Assembly (NCBI RefSeq): GCF_019802055.1
Contig: NZ_JAHVHW010000007.1
Coordinates: forward strand, 1 to 64,000
DNA length: 64,000 bases
Direction: 5' to 3'
DNA from: Ferrimonas balearica
GTDB lineage: Bacteria > Pseudomonadota > Gammaproteobacteria > Enterobacterales > Shewanellaceae
The translations under genes were made by a program, and so were the position numbers. Every line of letters begins with the position of its first letter. Position 1 is the stretch's first letter. The notes under the pieces are model-generated. The model did no database searches. It was given only the letters and a program-made list of their open reading frames with translations, and had not been told where the DNA came from. Below are positions 34,637 to 44,288 of the stretch, piece by piece.

Positions 34637-37216
34637 TTAGTTGGCGACGATGTTGAGCAGCTTTCCGGGGACGTAGATCACCTTACGGATGGTCTTGCCT
34701 TCGGTGAAGTTTGCCACGTTCGGCTCAGCCAGGCCGAGGGCCTGAACCTGCTCCTGGCTGGCATCGGCTGCCACGGTGATGCGGGCACGCACCTTACCGT
34801 TTACCTGTACCACTACCAGTTTCTCATCCTCAACCATGGCGTCTTTGTCTGCAACCGGCCACTGCGCTTCGTCCACGGAACCCTCGTTGCCCAGAGCATT
34901 GTACAGCGCGTGGCTGGTGTGCGGGACGATCGGGTACAGCAGCAGAACCACGGCATCCAGCGCTTCCTGCAGCAGAGCGCGGTCGTTATCGCTCTCCTGA
35001 GGGGCCTTGGTCAGCTTGTTCATCAGCTCCATCACAGCCGCGATGGCGGTGTTGAAGGTCTGACGACGGCCGTAGTCGTCGGTGATCTTGGCGATGGTCT
35101 GGTGCACGGCACGACGCAGCGCTTTCTGGTCGTTGTCCAGGCTGGACAGGTCAAGCTTCGGTGCCGGACCTTTGGCCACATGCTCGTGAGCCAGTTTCCA
35201 CAGACGCTTGATAAAGCGCAGGGCACCCTCAACACCGGACTCCTGCCACTCCAGAGTCAGCTCCGGCGGTGCAGCAAACATCATGAACAGACGCACGGTA
35301 TCGGCGCCGTACTTCTCTACCATCTCCTGCGGGTCGATGCCGTTGTTCTTGGACTTGGACATCTTGGTCATGCCAGCGTGAACCAGTTCACGACCTTCCG
35401 CATCGGTGGCTTTGAGGACGTTGCCCTTGGCGTCGCGCTCCAGAGTGACTTCGGTGGGCGCAACCCAGACGCGCTGGCCGTTCTCGCCGGTGTAGTAGAA
35501 CGCGTCACACAGCACCATGCCCTGACACAGCAGGCGTTTGGCCGGCTCGTCGGAATCCACCAGGCCGGCATCGCGCAGCAGCTTGTGGAAGAAGCGGAAG
35601 TAGAGCAGGTGCATGTTGGCGTGCTCAATACCACCGATGTATTGGTCTACCGGCAGCCAGTAGTTGGCTTTGGCCGGGTCCAGCATCTGGTCGTCGGTGC
35701 CCACGCTGGTGTAGCGGGCGTAGTACCAGGAAGACTCCATAAAGGTGTCGAAGGTGTCGGTTTCGCGGGTGGCTTTCTCACCATTGATGGTGGTTTCCGC
35801 CCAGGACTTGTCCGCCTTGATGGGGCTGGTTACGCCATCCATCACCACGTCTTCCGGCAGGATCACCGGCAGGTCTTCGGCGGGAACCGGCACGGTTTCA
35901 CCGTTCTCCAGGGTGGCCATCGGGATCGGGGCGCCCCAGTAGCGCTGACGGGACACACCCCAGTCGCGCAGACGGAAGTTGGTGGTCTTGTGGCCCTTGC
36001 CCATTTCGCCCAGCTTGTCGGCGATGGCGTTCAGGGCGCCGTCGAAGTCCAGACCGTCGAACTCACCAGAGTTAAACAGGATGCCCTTCTCAGTGAAGGC
36101 CTGTTCGGAGATGTCCAGTTCGCCTTCCTGCGGCTTGATCACACCTTCGATCGGCAGGTCGTACTTAGTGGCAAACTCGTAGTCACGCTGGTCGTGAGCC
36201 GGTACCGCCATTACGGCGCCGGTGCCGTAGTTCATCAGTACGAAGTTGGCGACCCATACCGGCACTTTGCGGCCGGACAGCGGGTGGATGGCATACAGGC
36301 CGGTGGCCATGCCTTTCTTCTCCATGGTGGCCAGTTCCGCTTCCGCCACCTTGGTGTTCTTGCACTCGTTGATGAATGCGGCCAGCTCCGGGTTGCTCTC
36401 GGCGGCTTTTTCAGCCAGCGGGTGCGCGGCGGCGATGCCAACGTAGGTTACGCCCATCACGGTGTCCGGACGGGTGGTGTAGATGGCGAAGGACTCATCC
36501 ATACCGTCCACGTCGAAGGTCATCTCGACGCCTTCGGAGCGGCCGATCCAGTTGCGCTGCATGGTCTTAACCATCTCAGGCCAGCCGTCCAGCTGATCCA
36601 TGTCACCCAGCAGTTGATCCGCATAGTCGGTGATCTTGATGAACCACTGGGGGATCGCTTTCTGCACCACCGGGGTATCACAGCGCCAGCAGCAACCGTC
36701 AACCACCTGCTCGTTGGCCAGTACGGTCTGGTCGTTTTCACACCAGTTCACGGCGCTGGTCTTCTTGTAGATCAGGCCTTTTTTGTACAGTTCGGTGAAG
36801 AACCACTGCTCCCAGCGGTAGTACTCCGGCTTACAGGTGGCCAGTTCGCGGCTCCAGTCGTAGCCGAAGCCCAGCATTTTCAGCTGGCCCTTCATGTATT
36901 CGATGTTTTCGTAGGTCCAGGGACCCGGCGCGGTCTTGTTCTTGATGGCGGCGTTTTCTGCCGGCAGACCGAACGCGTCCCAACCGATCGGCTGCAATAC
37001 GTTTTTGCCCTGCAGTCGCTGGAAGCGGCTGATCACGTCACCGATGGTGTAGTTACGGACGTGACCCATGTGCAGTCGGCCGCTGGGGTAGGGGAACATG
37101 GAGAGACAGTAGAACTTCTCCTTGCTCGCGTCCTCTTTGGCGACAAAGGTCTGGTTGTCATCCCAGTGCTTCTGCACCTGGGTTTCGATCTGGGCGGGAT
37201 TGTATTGCTCTTGCAT
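34637..37216 (-). CDS. leuS: Leucyl-tRNA synthetase
   Basis: An 859-residue class I synthetase, like E. coli LeuS (860). HIGH motif HMGH in [16 protein letters not shown], the editing-domain [19 protein letters not shown] segment and KMSKS in [12 protein letters not shown] are visible. The start at 37216 (MQEQYNP) is set by homology; a longer ATG at 37312 adds an unrelated leader. A promoter candidate lies about 70-95 bases upstream. It is divergent from ybeL. Confidence 0.97.
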   Translation of the reverse strand: MQEQYNPAQIETQVQKHWDDNQTFVAKEDASKEKFYCLSMFPYPSGRLHMGHVRNYTIGDVISRFQRLQGKNVLQPIGWDAFGLPAENAAIKNKTAPGPWTYENIEYMKGQLKMLGFGYDWSRELATCKPEYYRWEQWFFTELYKKGLIYKKTSAVNWCENDQTVLANEQVVDGCCWRCDTPVVQKAIPQWFIKITDYADQLLGDMDQLDGWPEMVKTMQRNWIGRSEGVEMTFDVDGMDESFAIYTTRPDTVMGVTYVGIAAAHPLAEKAAESNPELAAFINECKNTKVAEAELATMEKKGMATGLYAIHPLSGRKVPVWVANFVLMNYGTGAVMAVPAHDQRDYEFATKYDLPIEGVIKPQEGELDISEQAFTEKGILFNSGEFDGLDFDGALNAIADKLGEMGKGHKTTNFRLRDWGVSRQRYWGAPIPMATLENGETVPVPAEDLPVILPEDVVMDGVTSPIKADKSWAETTINGEKATRETDTFDTFMESSWYYARYTSVGTDDQMLDPAKANYWLPVDQYIGGIEHANMHLLYFRFFHKLLRDAGLVDSDEPAKRLLCQGMVLCDAFYYTGENGQRVWVAPTEVTLERDAKGNVLKATDAEGRELVHAGMTKMSKSKNNGIDPQEMVEKYGADTVRLFMMFAAPPELTLEWQESGVEGALRFIKRLWKLAHEHVAKGPAPKLDLSSLDNDQKALRRAVHQTIAKITDDYGRRQTFNTAIAAVMELMNKLTKAPQESDNDRALLQEALDAVVLLLYPIVPHTSHALYNALGNEGSVDEAQWPVADKDAMVEDEKLVVVQVNGKVRARITVAADASQEQVQALGLAEPNVANFTEGKTIRKVIYVPGKLLNIVAN

Positions 37217-37282
37217 CGACACGTCGGGAGTCCAAGATTGAATTTTGATTTCGAGCCAGGAATGACCCATAAAGATCTGCAT

Positions 37283-37312
37283 AGAATAACGCAGGAGCTT
37301 CTTTGGCAACAA
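37283..37312 (-). promoter_or_regulatory. Candidate leuS promoter
   Basis: On the - strand TTGTTG (37312-37307) and TATTCT (37288-37283) are 18 bases apart, leaving a leader of about 60 bases before the leuS start. I saw no T-box or leucine-codon leader peptide in the leader. Confidence 0.45.
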
Positions 37313-37365
37313 GGGCAGAAACCGATGCCGGGGAGCCTTGACCTCACTACCTCGAGGAGGACGTT

Positions 37366-37872
37366 ATGGGGATGGAATCAAGCCGATTGATTCATCAGTA
37401 TGAGCAACTGCTCAGTGAAATAGAACGCCGTTATCGGAACGATCCGGATCTGACGCTGGGGCAACTGGATGCCGTACTGAAGGAGAGCCGCACCTATCTG
37501 GCGATGGAGTCGACTCTGTCTGCAGAGCAGATGGACCTGGTGGAGCAGTTCCTGCGACGGGATCTGGCGGAGTACGCCCGCCAGTTGGAGAGCGGGGAAG
37601 CGCCGGAGCCGGACAGCGTGTTCACTCTGGGGCTGGAGAACAGCATCTGGAGCTGGCTGGTGGAGATCACCGATCGCAGCCAGATGGAGTGGCATGAACT
37701 GAATGAGGAGCTGCGCCATCACGGCACTTTCCAGGCGGGCGAAGTGGTGGGACTGGGCGAACTGGTGTGCGACAACTGTGGTCACACCATGTCGTTCTTC
37801 CATCCGGATACCCTGCCCAAGTGCCCCAATTGTGATGGGGAGCAGTTCTCCCGTCGTCCTCTGGAACCCTGA
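37366..37872 (+). CDS. ybeL: YbeL-family zinc-ribbon protein (DUF1451)
   Basis: A 168-residue soluble protein with a helical, acidic N-terminal part and a C-terminal zinc ribbon (CDNCGH at about 139-144 and CPNC at about 157-160). This is the DUF1451/YbeL family, found beside leuS in many gammaproteobacteria; function unknown. GAGGAGG precedes the first ATG; a second in-frame ATG follows two codons later. Confidence 0.9.
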   Translation: MGMESSRLIHQYEQLLSEIERRYRNDPDLTLGQLDAVLKESRTYLAMESTLSAEQMDLVEQFLRRDLAEYARQLESGEAPEPDSVFTLGLENSIWSWLVEITDRSQMEWHELNEELRHHGTFQAGEVVGLGELVCDNCGHTMSFFHPDTLPKCPNCDGEQFSRRPLEP

Positions 37873-37892
37873 GTCTCAAGCGTTCACTCGAT

Positions 37893-37923
37893 AAAAAAAG
37901 CCGGGCAATGCCCGGCTTTTTTT
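37893..37923. terminator. Bidirectional terminator, ybeL and ettA
   Basis: Stem aaaagccgggc / gcccggctttt with loop aat, flanked by A and T runs on opposite sides, between the convergent ybeL and ettA. It works in both directions. Confidence 0.92.
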
Positions 37924-37934
37924 GAAGGTTGCGA

Positions 37935-39599
37935 TCAATCGATGCGCTTGTACTTCAGACGGTGCGGCTCGGTGATGTCGATGCCTTGCTCCTTCTTCAT
38001 CCAGTCGGCGTACTCGTTAAAGTTGCCTTCGAAGAAGTTCACCTTGCCCTCGTCACGGTAGTCGAGGATGTGGGTGGCCACACGGTCCAGGAACCAACGG
38101 TCGTGCGAGATCACCATGGCGCAACCCGGGAACTCCAGCAGGGCGTTCTCCAGTGCGCGCAGGGTTTCTACGTCCAGGTCGTTGGTCGGTTCGTCGAGCA
38201 GCAACAGGTTGCCGCCGGCCTGCAGCAGCTTGGCCAGGTGCAGACGGCCACGCTCACCACCGGACAGTTCACCAACGCGCTTCTGCTGGTCGGTGCCCTT
38301 GAAGTTAAAGCGGCTGACGTAAGCACGCGCCGGGATCTCGAAGCTGCCGATCTTCAGGATATCCTGACCGCCGGAGACTTCCTGGAACACGGTGTTGCTG
38401 TCGCCCATGCTGTCGCGGAACTGGTCTACGGAGGCCAGCTTCACGGTATCGCCCAGCACGATCTCACCGGAATCCGGGTTCTCCTGGCCGCTCAGCATGC
38501 GGAACAGGGTGGACTTACCGGCACCGTTGGGACCGATGATGCCGACGATGGCACCCTTCGGCAGAGTGAAGGAGAGGTCGTCGATCAGTACGCGGCCGTC
38601 GTAGGACTTGGTCAGGTTGTTGATCTCAAGCACCTTGTCACCCAGACGCGGACCCGGCGGAATGAACAGCTCGTTGGTCTCGTTGCGCTTCTGGTAGTCG
38701 CTGCTGTTCAGCTCCTCAAAGCGGGCCATACGGGCCTTAGACTTGGCTTGACGGCCTTTCGGATTCTGACGAACCCACTCCAGCTCTTTCTGGATGGACT
38801 TCATGCGAGCCTTTTCCTGGGCGGCTTCCTGCTCCAGGCGAGCCTCTTTCTGCTCCAGCCAGGAGGAGTAGTTGCCTTCCCACGGAATGCCTTCACCACG
38901 GTCCAGTTCCAGGATCCAGCCAGCGGCGTTGTCGAGGAAGTAACGATCGTGGGTGATCGCCACCACGGTGCCGGGATACTCCACCAGGAAGCGTTCCAGC
39001 CAGGCTACGGACTCGGCGTCCAGGTGGTTGGTCGGTTCGTCCAGCAGCAGCATGTCCGGCTTTTCCAGCAGCAGACGGCACAGGGCGACACGGCGGCGCT
39101 CACCACCAGACAGGTTCCCCACCTTGGCGTCCCAGGAAGGCAGACGCATGGCGTCGGCGGCACGCTCCAGGGCGTTGTCCAGCTGGTGGCCATCTTTAGC
39201 GGCGATGATGTTCTCCAACTCACCCTGCTCTTTGGCCAGAGCATCGAAGTCGGCGTTTTCATCGGCGTAGGCGGCGTAAACCTCGTCCAGGCGGGTCAGG
39301 GCGTTTTTTACGTCCGCCACCGCTTCCTCAACCACTTCCCGTACGGTTTTGGTCATGTCCAGCTGAGGTTCCTGCGGCAGGTAACCGACTTTGGTGCCGG
39401 GTTGCGGACGGGCTTCCCCTTCGAACTCGGTGTCCACGCCAGCCATGATGCGCAGCAGGGTGGATTTACCCGCGCCGTTCAGACCCAGAACACCGATCTT
39501 GGCGCCAGGGAAGAAGGAGAGGGAGATGTCTTTAAGGATATGGCGCTTGGGCGGTACCACCTTGCCCACGCGCAGCATGGAGTAGATAAACTGAGCCAT
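37935..39599 (-). CDS. ettA: Energy-dependent translational throttle protein EttA (ABC-F)
   Basis: A 554-residue ABC-F ATPase that gates ribosomes entering elongation according to ATP level. Two nucleotide-binding domains are seen: Walker A GLNGAGKST and GPNGAGKST, signatures LSGGERRRV and LSGGERGRL, Walker B LLLDEPTNHLD and LLLDEPTNDLD. The linker with the PtIM region (QNPKGRQAKSKARMARFEEL) lies between. The start at 39599 (MAQFIYSM) is set by homology. Confidence 0.96.
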   Translation of the reverse strand: MAQFIYSMLRVGKVVPPKRHILKDISLSFFPGAKIGVLGLNGAGKSTLLRIMAGVDTEFEGEARPQPGTKVGYLPQEPQLDMTKTVREVVEEAVADVKNALTRLDEVYAAYADENADFDALAKEQGELENIIAAKDGHQLDNALERAADAMRLPSWDAKVGNLSGGERRRVALCRLLLEKPDMLLLDEPTNHLDAESVAWLERFLVEYPGTVVAITHDRYFLDNAAGWILELDRGEGIPWEGNYSSWLEQKEARLEQEAAQEKARMKSIQKELEWVRQNPKGRQAKSKARMARFEELNSSDYQKRNETNELFIPPGPRLGDKVLEINNLTKSYDGRVLIDDLSFTLPKGAIVGIIGPNGAGKSTLFRMLSGQENPDSGEIVLGDTVKLASVDQFRDSMGDSNTVFQEVSGGQDILKIGSFEIPARAYVSRFNFKGTDQQKRVGELSGGERGRLHLAKLLQAGGNLLLLDEPTNDLDVETLRALENALLEFPGCAMVISHDRWFLDRVATHILDYRDEGKVNFFEGNFNEYADWMKKEQGIDITEPHRLKYKRID

Positions 39600-39893
39600 T
39601 TCCAAGATTCGGTTAGGTGAAAATCAGGGGCCCGATTGTACCTCAGAACCGCCCGGGATGCGCACAGACCTTTCATTTTCCCGACAACAAGCGGATTTTG
39701 CTTTGTGGTATCTGCGTCGTTGACCGGTGGCGGCAGAGCCCTACGAAGGTGCAGCAATTTTCATCAGTTATGATCATTTGCTGTCACCTGCTCACAAATT
39801 GCTCAGTTCCTTTTGTTTTCACTGTGTAAAACGAGAACTTCCCCCCCTTTTTTCCTCGACTCACTTTGGTACACTGGCGACGCCGACATGGCT
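39600..39893. other. Divergent ettA / TonB-receptor intergenic region
   Basis: This stretch separates ettA (-) from the TonB receptor (+). No ORF here has a recognisable product. It becomes A/T-rich toward the right, where the Fur-like box lies. Confidence 0.5.
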
Positions 39894-39912
39894 CAGAATA
39901 ATAATCATTTGC
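39894..39912 (+). promoter_or_regulatory. Fur-box-like site upstream of the TonB receptor
   Basis: The 19 bases match the E. coli Fur consensus (gataatgataatcattatc) at 14 of 19 positions, 33 bases before the receptor ATG. Iron-dependent repression of the downstream gene is inferred. Confidence 0.6.
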
Positions 39913-39945
39913 ATTTAGTTTGATGACGACAGGGTGGTTTACACA

Positions 39946-42246
39946 ATGAAAACCCTTCCTTTCAGTCTGGTGAGTGTGGCCGTGTTCTCGGCGATGACTG
40001 CACCGGCTATGGCTGAGGAAAAGCAGCAGGAGATACCCGCCCACCGCCAGGCTCAAGAGGTGATGGTGGTGTCCGGTTCCCGTTTGGAGCAGAGCCTGGA
40101 TCAGGTCGCTGGCTCAGTGGTGGTGATCGATGAAGAAGCGATCGCCCGCAATATGAGCACCGACTTTGCCACGCTGTTCCGTACCGAGTCAGCGGTGGAC
40201 GTAAAGGGAGGCGCCGGTAAGCCCACCTCCGTGACCATCCGCGGTATCGGTGGCAACCGGGTGATGATGGTAAAGGACGGTGTGCGGGTGAATAACCAGT
40301 ACGCCTCACCGCTGGGTCCGGGTGCGGAAGGCACCGGCCGTGGCCTGACTGAAGTGGAAACCCTGAAGCAGGTGGAAGTGGTCAAAGCGGCCGCCTCTAC
40401 CATGTACGGTTCCGATGCATTGGGCGGTGTGGTGGTGATGAGCACCAAAGACGCCTCCGATTATCTGCTTGGCGACGCCACCTACTTCTCCGCCAATGCC
40501 GGTTACACCGGGATGAACAATGAGTGGTCCACCGGCTTTACCGGTGCGGCCGCTTACGGGGATTTTGAGAACCTGCTGACGGTACAGCACCGCAACGGTG
40601 AAGAGCAGCAGAACTACGATGAAACCCTGCCGCAGAGTGACCTGGTCAACAACAGTGTGCTGTTTAAAAGCAAGTACCTGATGAACGACTACACCAATAT
40701 TCAGCTGACCCTGGATTACCTGGATCAGCAGCTGGACCGTTGGGAGCAGCGTGACTACAACGGTGTACGCAATGAAGACCGCGATATTGACCGTCGTACC
40801 CAGGCGTTCAACAGCTCTCTGCGACTGCGCTCAGACAAAGCCACCCTGTTGCACGACAACCTTGATGTGGTGATGTACTACGGTTTCACCGATCAAAACG
40901 AGCACCGTGATTACTTTGCTGTCCAGGACGATCAGCGCACCGGTATGAGCCAATACCGCGACTACAACTTTGAAGAGTCGCGCATCGGTCTGGCCAGTAC
41001 CTTTGGCAAATACATCGGTGGCGAAAGCTATGGTCATCAGATGACCTTCGGCCTGGATGTCGAGTCCTCCTCAATGCAGCGTCATCGGACCTACTTCACC
41101 CCCGGCGAGTCTGGTGGCTGGATCGGTGAAGACCAGTTCGCGTTTGCTGATACCGACAGCCTGCGGGTTGGCGCTTTTTTCCAGGACGACATCAGACTGC
41201 TGGACGGCAAGCTGAATGTGGTGGCGGGCCTGCGCTACGACTACTACCGCAATACCCCGGATGCGCAGATGGCGGAAGACGCGGGTCGTGACCCGGCGGA
41301 CTTCCAGGAGATGAGCGAGAGCTTCTGGTCGCCCAAGCTGGGTCTGGTGTACCACCTGACCGATGCGGTCAGCGTTTACACCCAGTACGCCTACGGCTAC
41401 AAGATGCCGACCCCGGATCAGAAGTGGGGTGAGCTGGAGATCCAGGACGGTCGCATGCCGTTCCCGGTGGAGATCATGCCGAACTATGAGCTGGAGTCTG
41501 AAAAGTCTCATACCATCGAGGTGGGTGTGCGTGGCAGCCACAACCGCACCTCCTATGAGCTGACCGGTTTCTACACTCAGGCCAAGGACTACATCGACTG
41601 GGAATTCCACGATGCACCTATGTGTACCCCAACCAGCTGGGGTCTGCCTTTCCCGATCTTTGGTCCCTGGTGTGAAGACCCCAACAAGAACGATCCGGTA
41701 CTGGCGCTGCAGTACGACTACATGAATCGTGACAAGGTTGAGATCTACGGCATCGAGGGTCAGGCCAGTCACTGGTTCACCGACGATCTGGAACTGTGGG
41801 GTAACTTTGCTTACACCTACGGCAAGGACAACGAGGGCAACTTCCTCAACACCATCAGTCCGCTGAAGGTGACCGTTGGCGCCAACGCCTACGCCACGGT
41901 GGCCGGCATCCCGACGCAGTTTGGTGGTGTGGTTCGCATGGCGGGCGCCATGGATCGCGTCAAGGACATGCCGATCATTCCGGAAGACTCCATCCTGTAC
42001 GATCCCAAGTACAACGAGGCGTACACCACCGCTGGTTATGCCGTGGTGGATCTGACCATGGCGATGGAACTGACCGATAACTGGAAGTTGCGTGCCGGGG
42101 TGTTCAACCTGTTCGATAAAGAGTACGTGGAATACTCGGATGTCGCGGGCCAGTCCAAGTACCTGATGGACAACATGGGTGCACCGCAGAGCAACTTCAC
42201 CCAGCCGGGTCGCTATGTGAACGTCAATGTGAATTACCGCTTCTGA
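39946..42246 (+). CDS. TonB-dependent receptor, probable haem/haemoglobin type
   Basis: A 766-residue outer-membrane receptor. A signal peptide (about 1-23, AMAEE) is followed by a TonB-box-like QEVMVVSG, a plug domain (about 40-165 with VTIRGIGGNRVMMVKDGVR) and a 22-strand barrel ending in NVNYRF. The region GYKMPTPDQ...MPNYELESEKS corresponds to the FRAP/NPNL boxes of haem and haemoglobin receptors but is altered, so substrate is uncertain. A Fur-like box lies upstream and a terminator downstream, so it is a single-gene, iron-controlled unit. The start at 39946 gives the best signal peptide. Confidence 0.88.
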   Translation: MKTLPFSLVSVAVFSAMTAPAMAEEKQQEIPAHRQAQEVMVVSGSRLEQSLDQVAGSVVVIDEEAIARNMSTDFATLFRTESAVDVKGGAGKPTSVTIRGIGGNRVMMVKDGVRVNNQYASPLGPGAEGTGRGLTEVETLKQVEVVKAAASTMYGSDALGGVVVMSTKDASDYLLGDATYFSANAGYTGMNNEWSTGFTGAAAYGDFENLLTVQHRNGEEQQNYDETLPQSDLVNNSVLFKSKYLMNDYTNIQLTLDYLDQQLDRWEQRDYNGVRNEDRDIDRRTQAFNSSLRLRSDKATLLHDNLDVVMYYGFTDQNEHRDYFAVQDDQRTGMSQYRDYNFEESRIGLASTFGKYIGGESYGHQMTFGLDVESSSMQRHRTYFTPGESGGWIGEDQFAFADTDSLRVGAFFQDDIRLLDGKLNVVAGLRYDYYRNTPDAQMAEDAGRDPADFQEMSESFWSPKLGLVYHLTDAVSVYTQYAYGYKMPTPDQKWGELEIQDGRMPFPVEIMPNYELESEKSHTIEVGVRGSHNRTSYELTGFYTQAKDYIDWEFHDAPMCTPTSWGLPFPIFGPWCEDPNKNDPVLALQYDYMNRDKVEIYGIEGQASHWFTDDLELWGNFAYTYGKDNEGNFLNTISPLKVTVGANAYATVAGIPTQFGGVVRMAGAMDRVKDMPIIPEDSILYDPKYNEAYTTAGYAVVDLTMAMELTDNWKLRAGVFNLFDKEYVEYSDVAGQSKYLMDNMGAPQSNFTQPGRYVNVNVNYRF

Positions 42247-42261
42247 CGGGAAGTCGCGTAC

Positions 42262-42288
42262 AAAACCGGGCCAAGGCCCGGTTTTTTT
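42262..42288 (+). terminator. Terminator of the TonB receptor gene
   Basis: Stem aaaaccgggcc / ggcccggtttt with loop aa, followed by a T run, 15 bases after the stop codon. Confidence 0.93.
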
Positions 42289-42356
42289 GTGCCCGCAAGG
42301 AAAGAGATTTCGATCGCCCGTTATGGTCTTATCAGTGTGACCGTGGTCTCAAAAGC

Positions 42357-42385
42357 TTGGGTTGGCGTCGGCATGGGAGTACACT
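42357..42385 (+). promoter_or_regulatory. Candidate glyA promoter
   Basis: TTGGGT and TACACT with 17-base spacing, about 50 bases before the glyA start. No PurR or MetR operator was recognised in the region. Confidence 0.45.
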
Positions 42386-42435
42386 GTGGCGCCAAAACCT
42401 ACCCCTACAAAGATCACACCGCCCAGGAGAGACGG

Positions 42436-43692
42436 ATGCTGGATAAAAAGATGAACATCGCCGACTTTGACCCGGAACTGTTTGCCGCGATGGAAGCCGA
42501 GAAGGTGCGCCAGGAAGAGCACATCGAGCTTATTGCCTCTGAGAACTACACCAGCCCCCGTGTGCTGGAAGCTCAAGGCTCCCAGCTGACCAATAAGTAC
42601 GCTGAAGGCTATCCGCACAAGCGTTACTACGGTGGCTGTGAGCACGTGGATGTGGCCGAGGAACTGGCCATTGAGCGTGCCAAGCAGCTGTTCGGCGCCG
42701 ACTACGCCAACGTCCAGCCTCACTCCGGCTCCCAGGCCAACGCCGCCGTGTTTATGGCGCTGCTGCAGCCGGGCGATACCGTACTGGGCATGAGCCTGGC
42801 CCACGGTGGCCACCTGACTCACGGTGCTCACGTCTCCTTCTCCGGCAAGATCTACAACGCGGTCCAGTACGGTATCACGCCTGAAACCGGTGAAATCGAC
42901 TACGCCGAAGTGCGTGCCATGGCGCTGGAGCACAAGCCGAAGATGATCATCGCCGGCTTCTCCGCCTACTCCGGTGTTATCGATTGGGCCAAGTTCCGCG
43001 AAATCGCCGACGAAGTGGGCGCTTACCTCTTTGTGGATATGGCTCACGTAGCTGGCCTGATCGCCGCAGGCGTTTACCCCAACCCGCTGCCTCACGCTCA
43101 CGTGGTCACCACCACCACCCACAAGACGCTGGCGGGTCCTCGCGGCGGCCTGATCCTCTCCGCCATCGGCGACGAAGCGGTTTACAAGAAGCTGAACTCC
43201 GCCGTATTCCCCGGTGGCCAGGGTGGCCCGCTGTGCCACGTGATTGCTGCCAAAGCGGTGGCCTTCAAGGAAGCGCTGCAGCCGGAGTTCAAAACCTACC
43301 AGGAGCAGGTTGTGAAGAACGCCCAGGCGATGGCTGACACCTTTATCAGCCGTGGCTACAAAGTGGTTTCCGGTGGCACCAAGAACCACCTGTTCCTGCT
43401 GGACCTGATCGACAAGGACATCACCGGTAAGGATGCGGACGCGGCCCTGGGTCGTGCCAACATCACCGTGAACAAGAACTCCGTGCCGAACGATCCCCGC
43501 AGCCCCTTCGTGACCTCCGGTCTGCGCATCGGTACCCCGGCGCTGACCCGTCGTGGTATCAACGAGGGTGAAGCCCGCGAGCTGACTGGCTGGATCTGCG
43601 ACATCCTGGATAACTTTGGTGATGAGTCCGTGGTAGAGCGCGTGAAGCAGCAGGTTCTGGAGCTGTGCCAGCGTCACCCGGTGTACGCCTAA
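42436..43692 (+). CDS. glyA: Serine hydroxymethyltransferase
   Basis: A 418-residue PLP enzyme converting serine and tetrahydrofolate to glycine and methylene-THF. The PLP lysine lies in [16 protein letters not shown]. The N-terminal [15 protein letters not shown] and [16 protein letters not shown] are diagnostic. The start at 42436 follows AGGAGA and matches family length (E. coli 417). It is a single-gene unit with its own terminator. Confidence 0.97.
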   Translation: MLDKKMNIADFDPELFAAMEAEKVRQEEHIELIASENYTSPRVLEAQGSQLTNKYAEGYPHKRYYGGCEHVDVAEELAIERAKQLFGADYANVQPHSGSQANAAVFMALLQPGDTVLGMSLAHGGHLTHGAHVSFSGKIYNAVQYGITPETGEIDYAEVRAMALEHKPKMIIAGFSAYSGVIDWAKFREIADEVGAYLFVDMAHVAGLIAAGVYPNPLPHAHVVTTTTHKTLAGPRGGLILSAIGDEAVYKKLNSAVFPGGQGGPLCHVIAAKAVAFKEALQPEFKTYQEQVVKNAQAMADTFISRGYKVVSGGTKNHLFLLDLIDKDITGKDADAALGRANITVNKNSVPNDPRSPFVTSGLRIGTPALTRRGINEGEARELTGWICDILDNFGDESVVERVKQQVLELCQRHPVYA

Positions 43693-43716
43693 GGTACTGG
43701 GTTCCAGACCGTGACC

Positions 43717-43743
43717 AAGCCCGCCATTTTGGCGGGCTTTTTC
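43717..43743 (+). terminator. glyA terminator
   Basis: Stem aagcccgcca / tggcgggctt with a ttt loop and a following T run, 25 bases past the glyA stop. Confidence 0.92.
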
Positions 43744-43782
43744 GTCCTGCCGTGTTAACCCCAAGCGGAATTTTCGATATGC

Positions 43783-43811
43783 TTTGCCGACAGTTAATAC
43801 TGCGGTAATTC
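43783..43811 (+). promoter_or_regulatory. Candidate promoter of the nrdR-rib operon
   Basis: TTTGCC and TAATTC with 17-base spacing, about 25 bases before the nrdR ATG. It would drive nrdR and the riboflavin genes downstream. Confidence 0.4.
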
Positions 43812-43835
43812 CATTCCCCAATCGTTGGAGGAGCA

Positions 43836-44288
43836 ATGCACTGTCCCTTCTGTGCTGCGACCGATACCAAGGTGATCGATTCCCGTCTGGTGGCGGATGG
43901 CCATCAGGTTCGACGTCGCCGTGAATGCCTGACCTGTCACGAGCGTTACACCACCTTTGAAACTGCCGAACTGGTGATGCCGCGGGTGATCAAATCCGAT
44001 GGCGCCCGTCAGCCTTTCGATGAAGAGAAACTGCGCCGTGGTATTCAGCGCGCTCTGGAAAAGCGCCCGGTTGGGGCCGAGCAGGTGGAGCAGGCGATCA
44101 CCAAGATCAAATCTGCCCTTCGTGCCACCGGAGAGCGTGAAGTCTCCTCTCAGTTGGTGGGCAACCTGGTGATGGAGCAACTGCTGCCTCTGGACAAGGT
44201 GGCGTACGTCCGCTTCGCTTCGGTGTACCGCGCTTTCGACGATCTGGCTCAGTTTGGCGAGGAGATCGCCAGTTTGGAAAAACGCTGA
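43836..44288 (+). CDS. nrdR: Transcriptional repressor NrdR
   Basis: A 150-residue regulator of ribonucleotide reductase genes. An N-terminal zinc ribbon (CPFC at 3-6, CLTC near 31-34) is followed by an ATP-cone ([24 protein letters not shown]). GGAGGAG precedes the ATG. Its stop overlaps the ribD start (TGATG), the usual nrdR-ribD arrangement. Confidence 0.96.
   Translation: MHCPFCAATDTKVIDSRLVADGHQVRRRRECLTCHERYTTFETAELVMPRVIKSDGARQPFDEEKLRRGIQRALEKRPVGAEQVEQAITKIKSALRATGEREVSSQLVGNLVMEQLLPLDKVAYVRFASVYRAFDDLAQFGEEIASLEKR

Noticed and set aside
37217-37365. Leucine T-box or attenuator leader for leuS
   Set aside because: No short Leu-rich leader peptide with a paired terminator/antiterminator and no T-box sequence was visible.
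34622-37390. 922-residue open frame antisense to leuS
   Set aside because: It mirrors leuS over its whole length, has low-complexity Gly/Val/His composition typical of a reverse-strand shadow in GC-rich DNA, and no ribosome site or family resemblance.
37929-39620. 563-residue open frame antisense to ettA
   Set aside because: Shadow of ettA codon bias; no recognisable domain, and it runs across the ettA terminator side.
42349-43836. 495-residue open frame antisense to glyA
   Set aside because: Shadow of glyA, crossing its terminator and the nrdR promoter.
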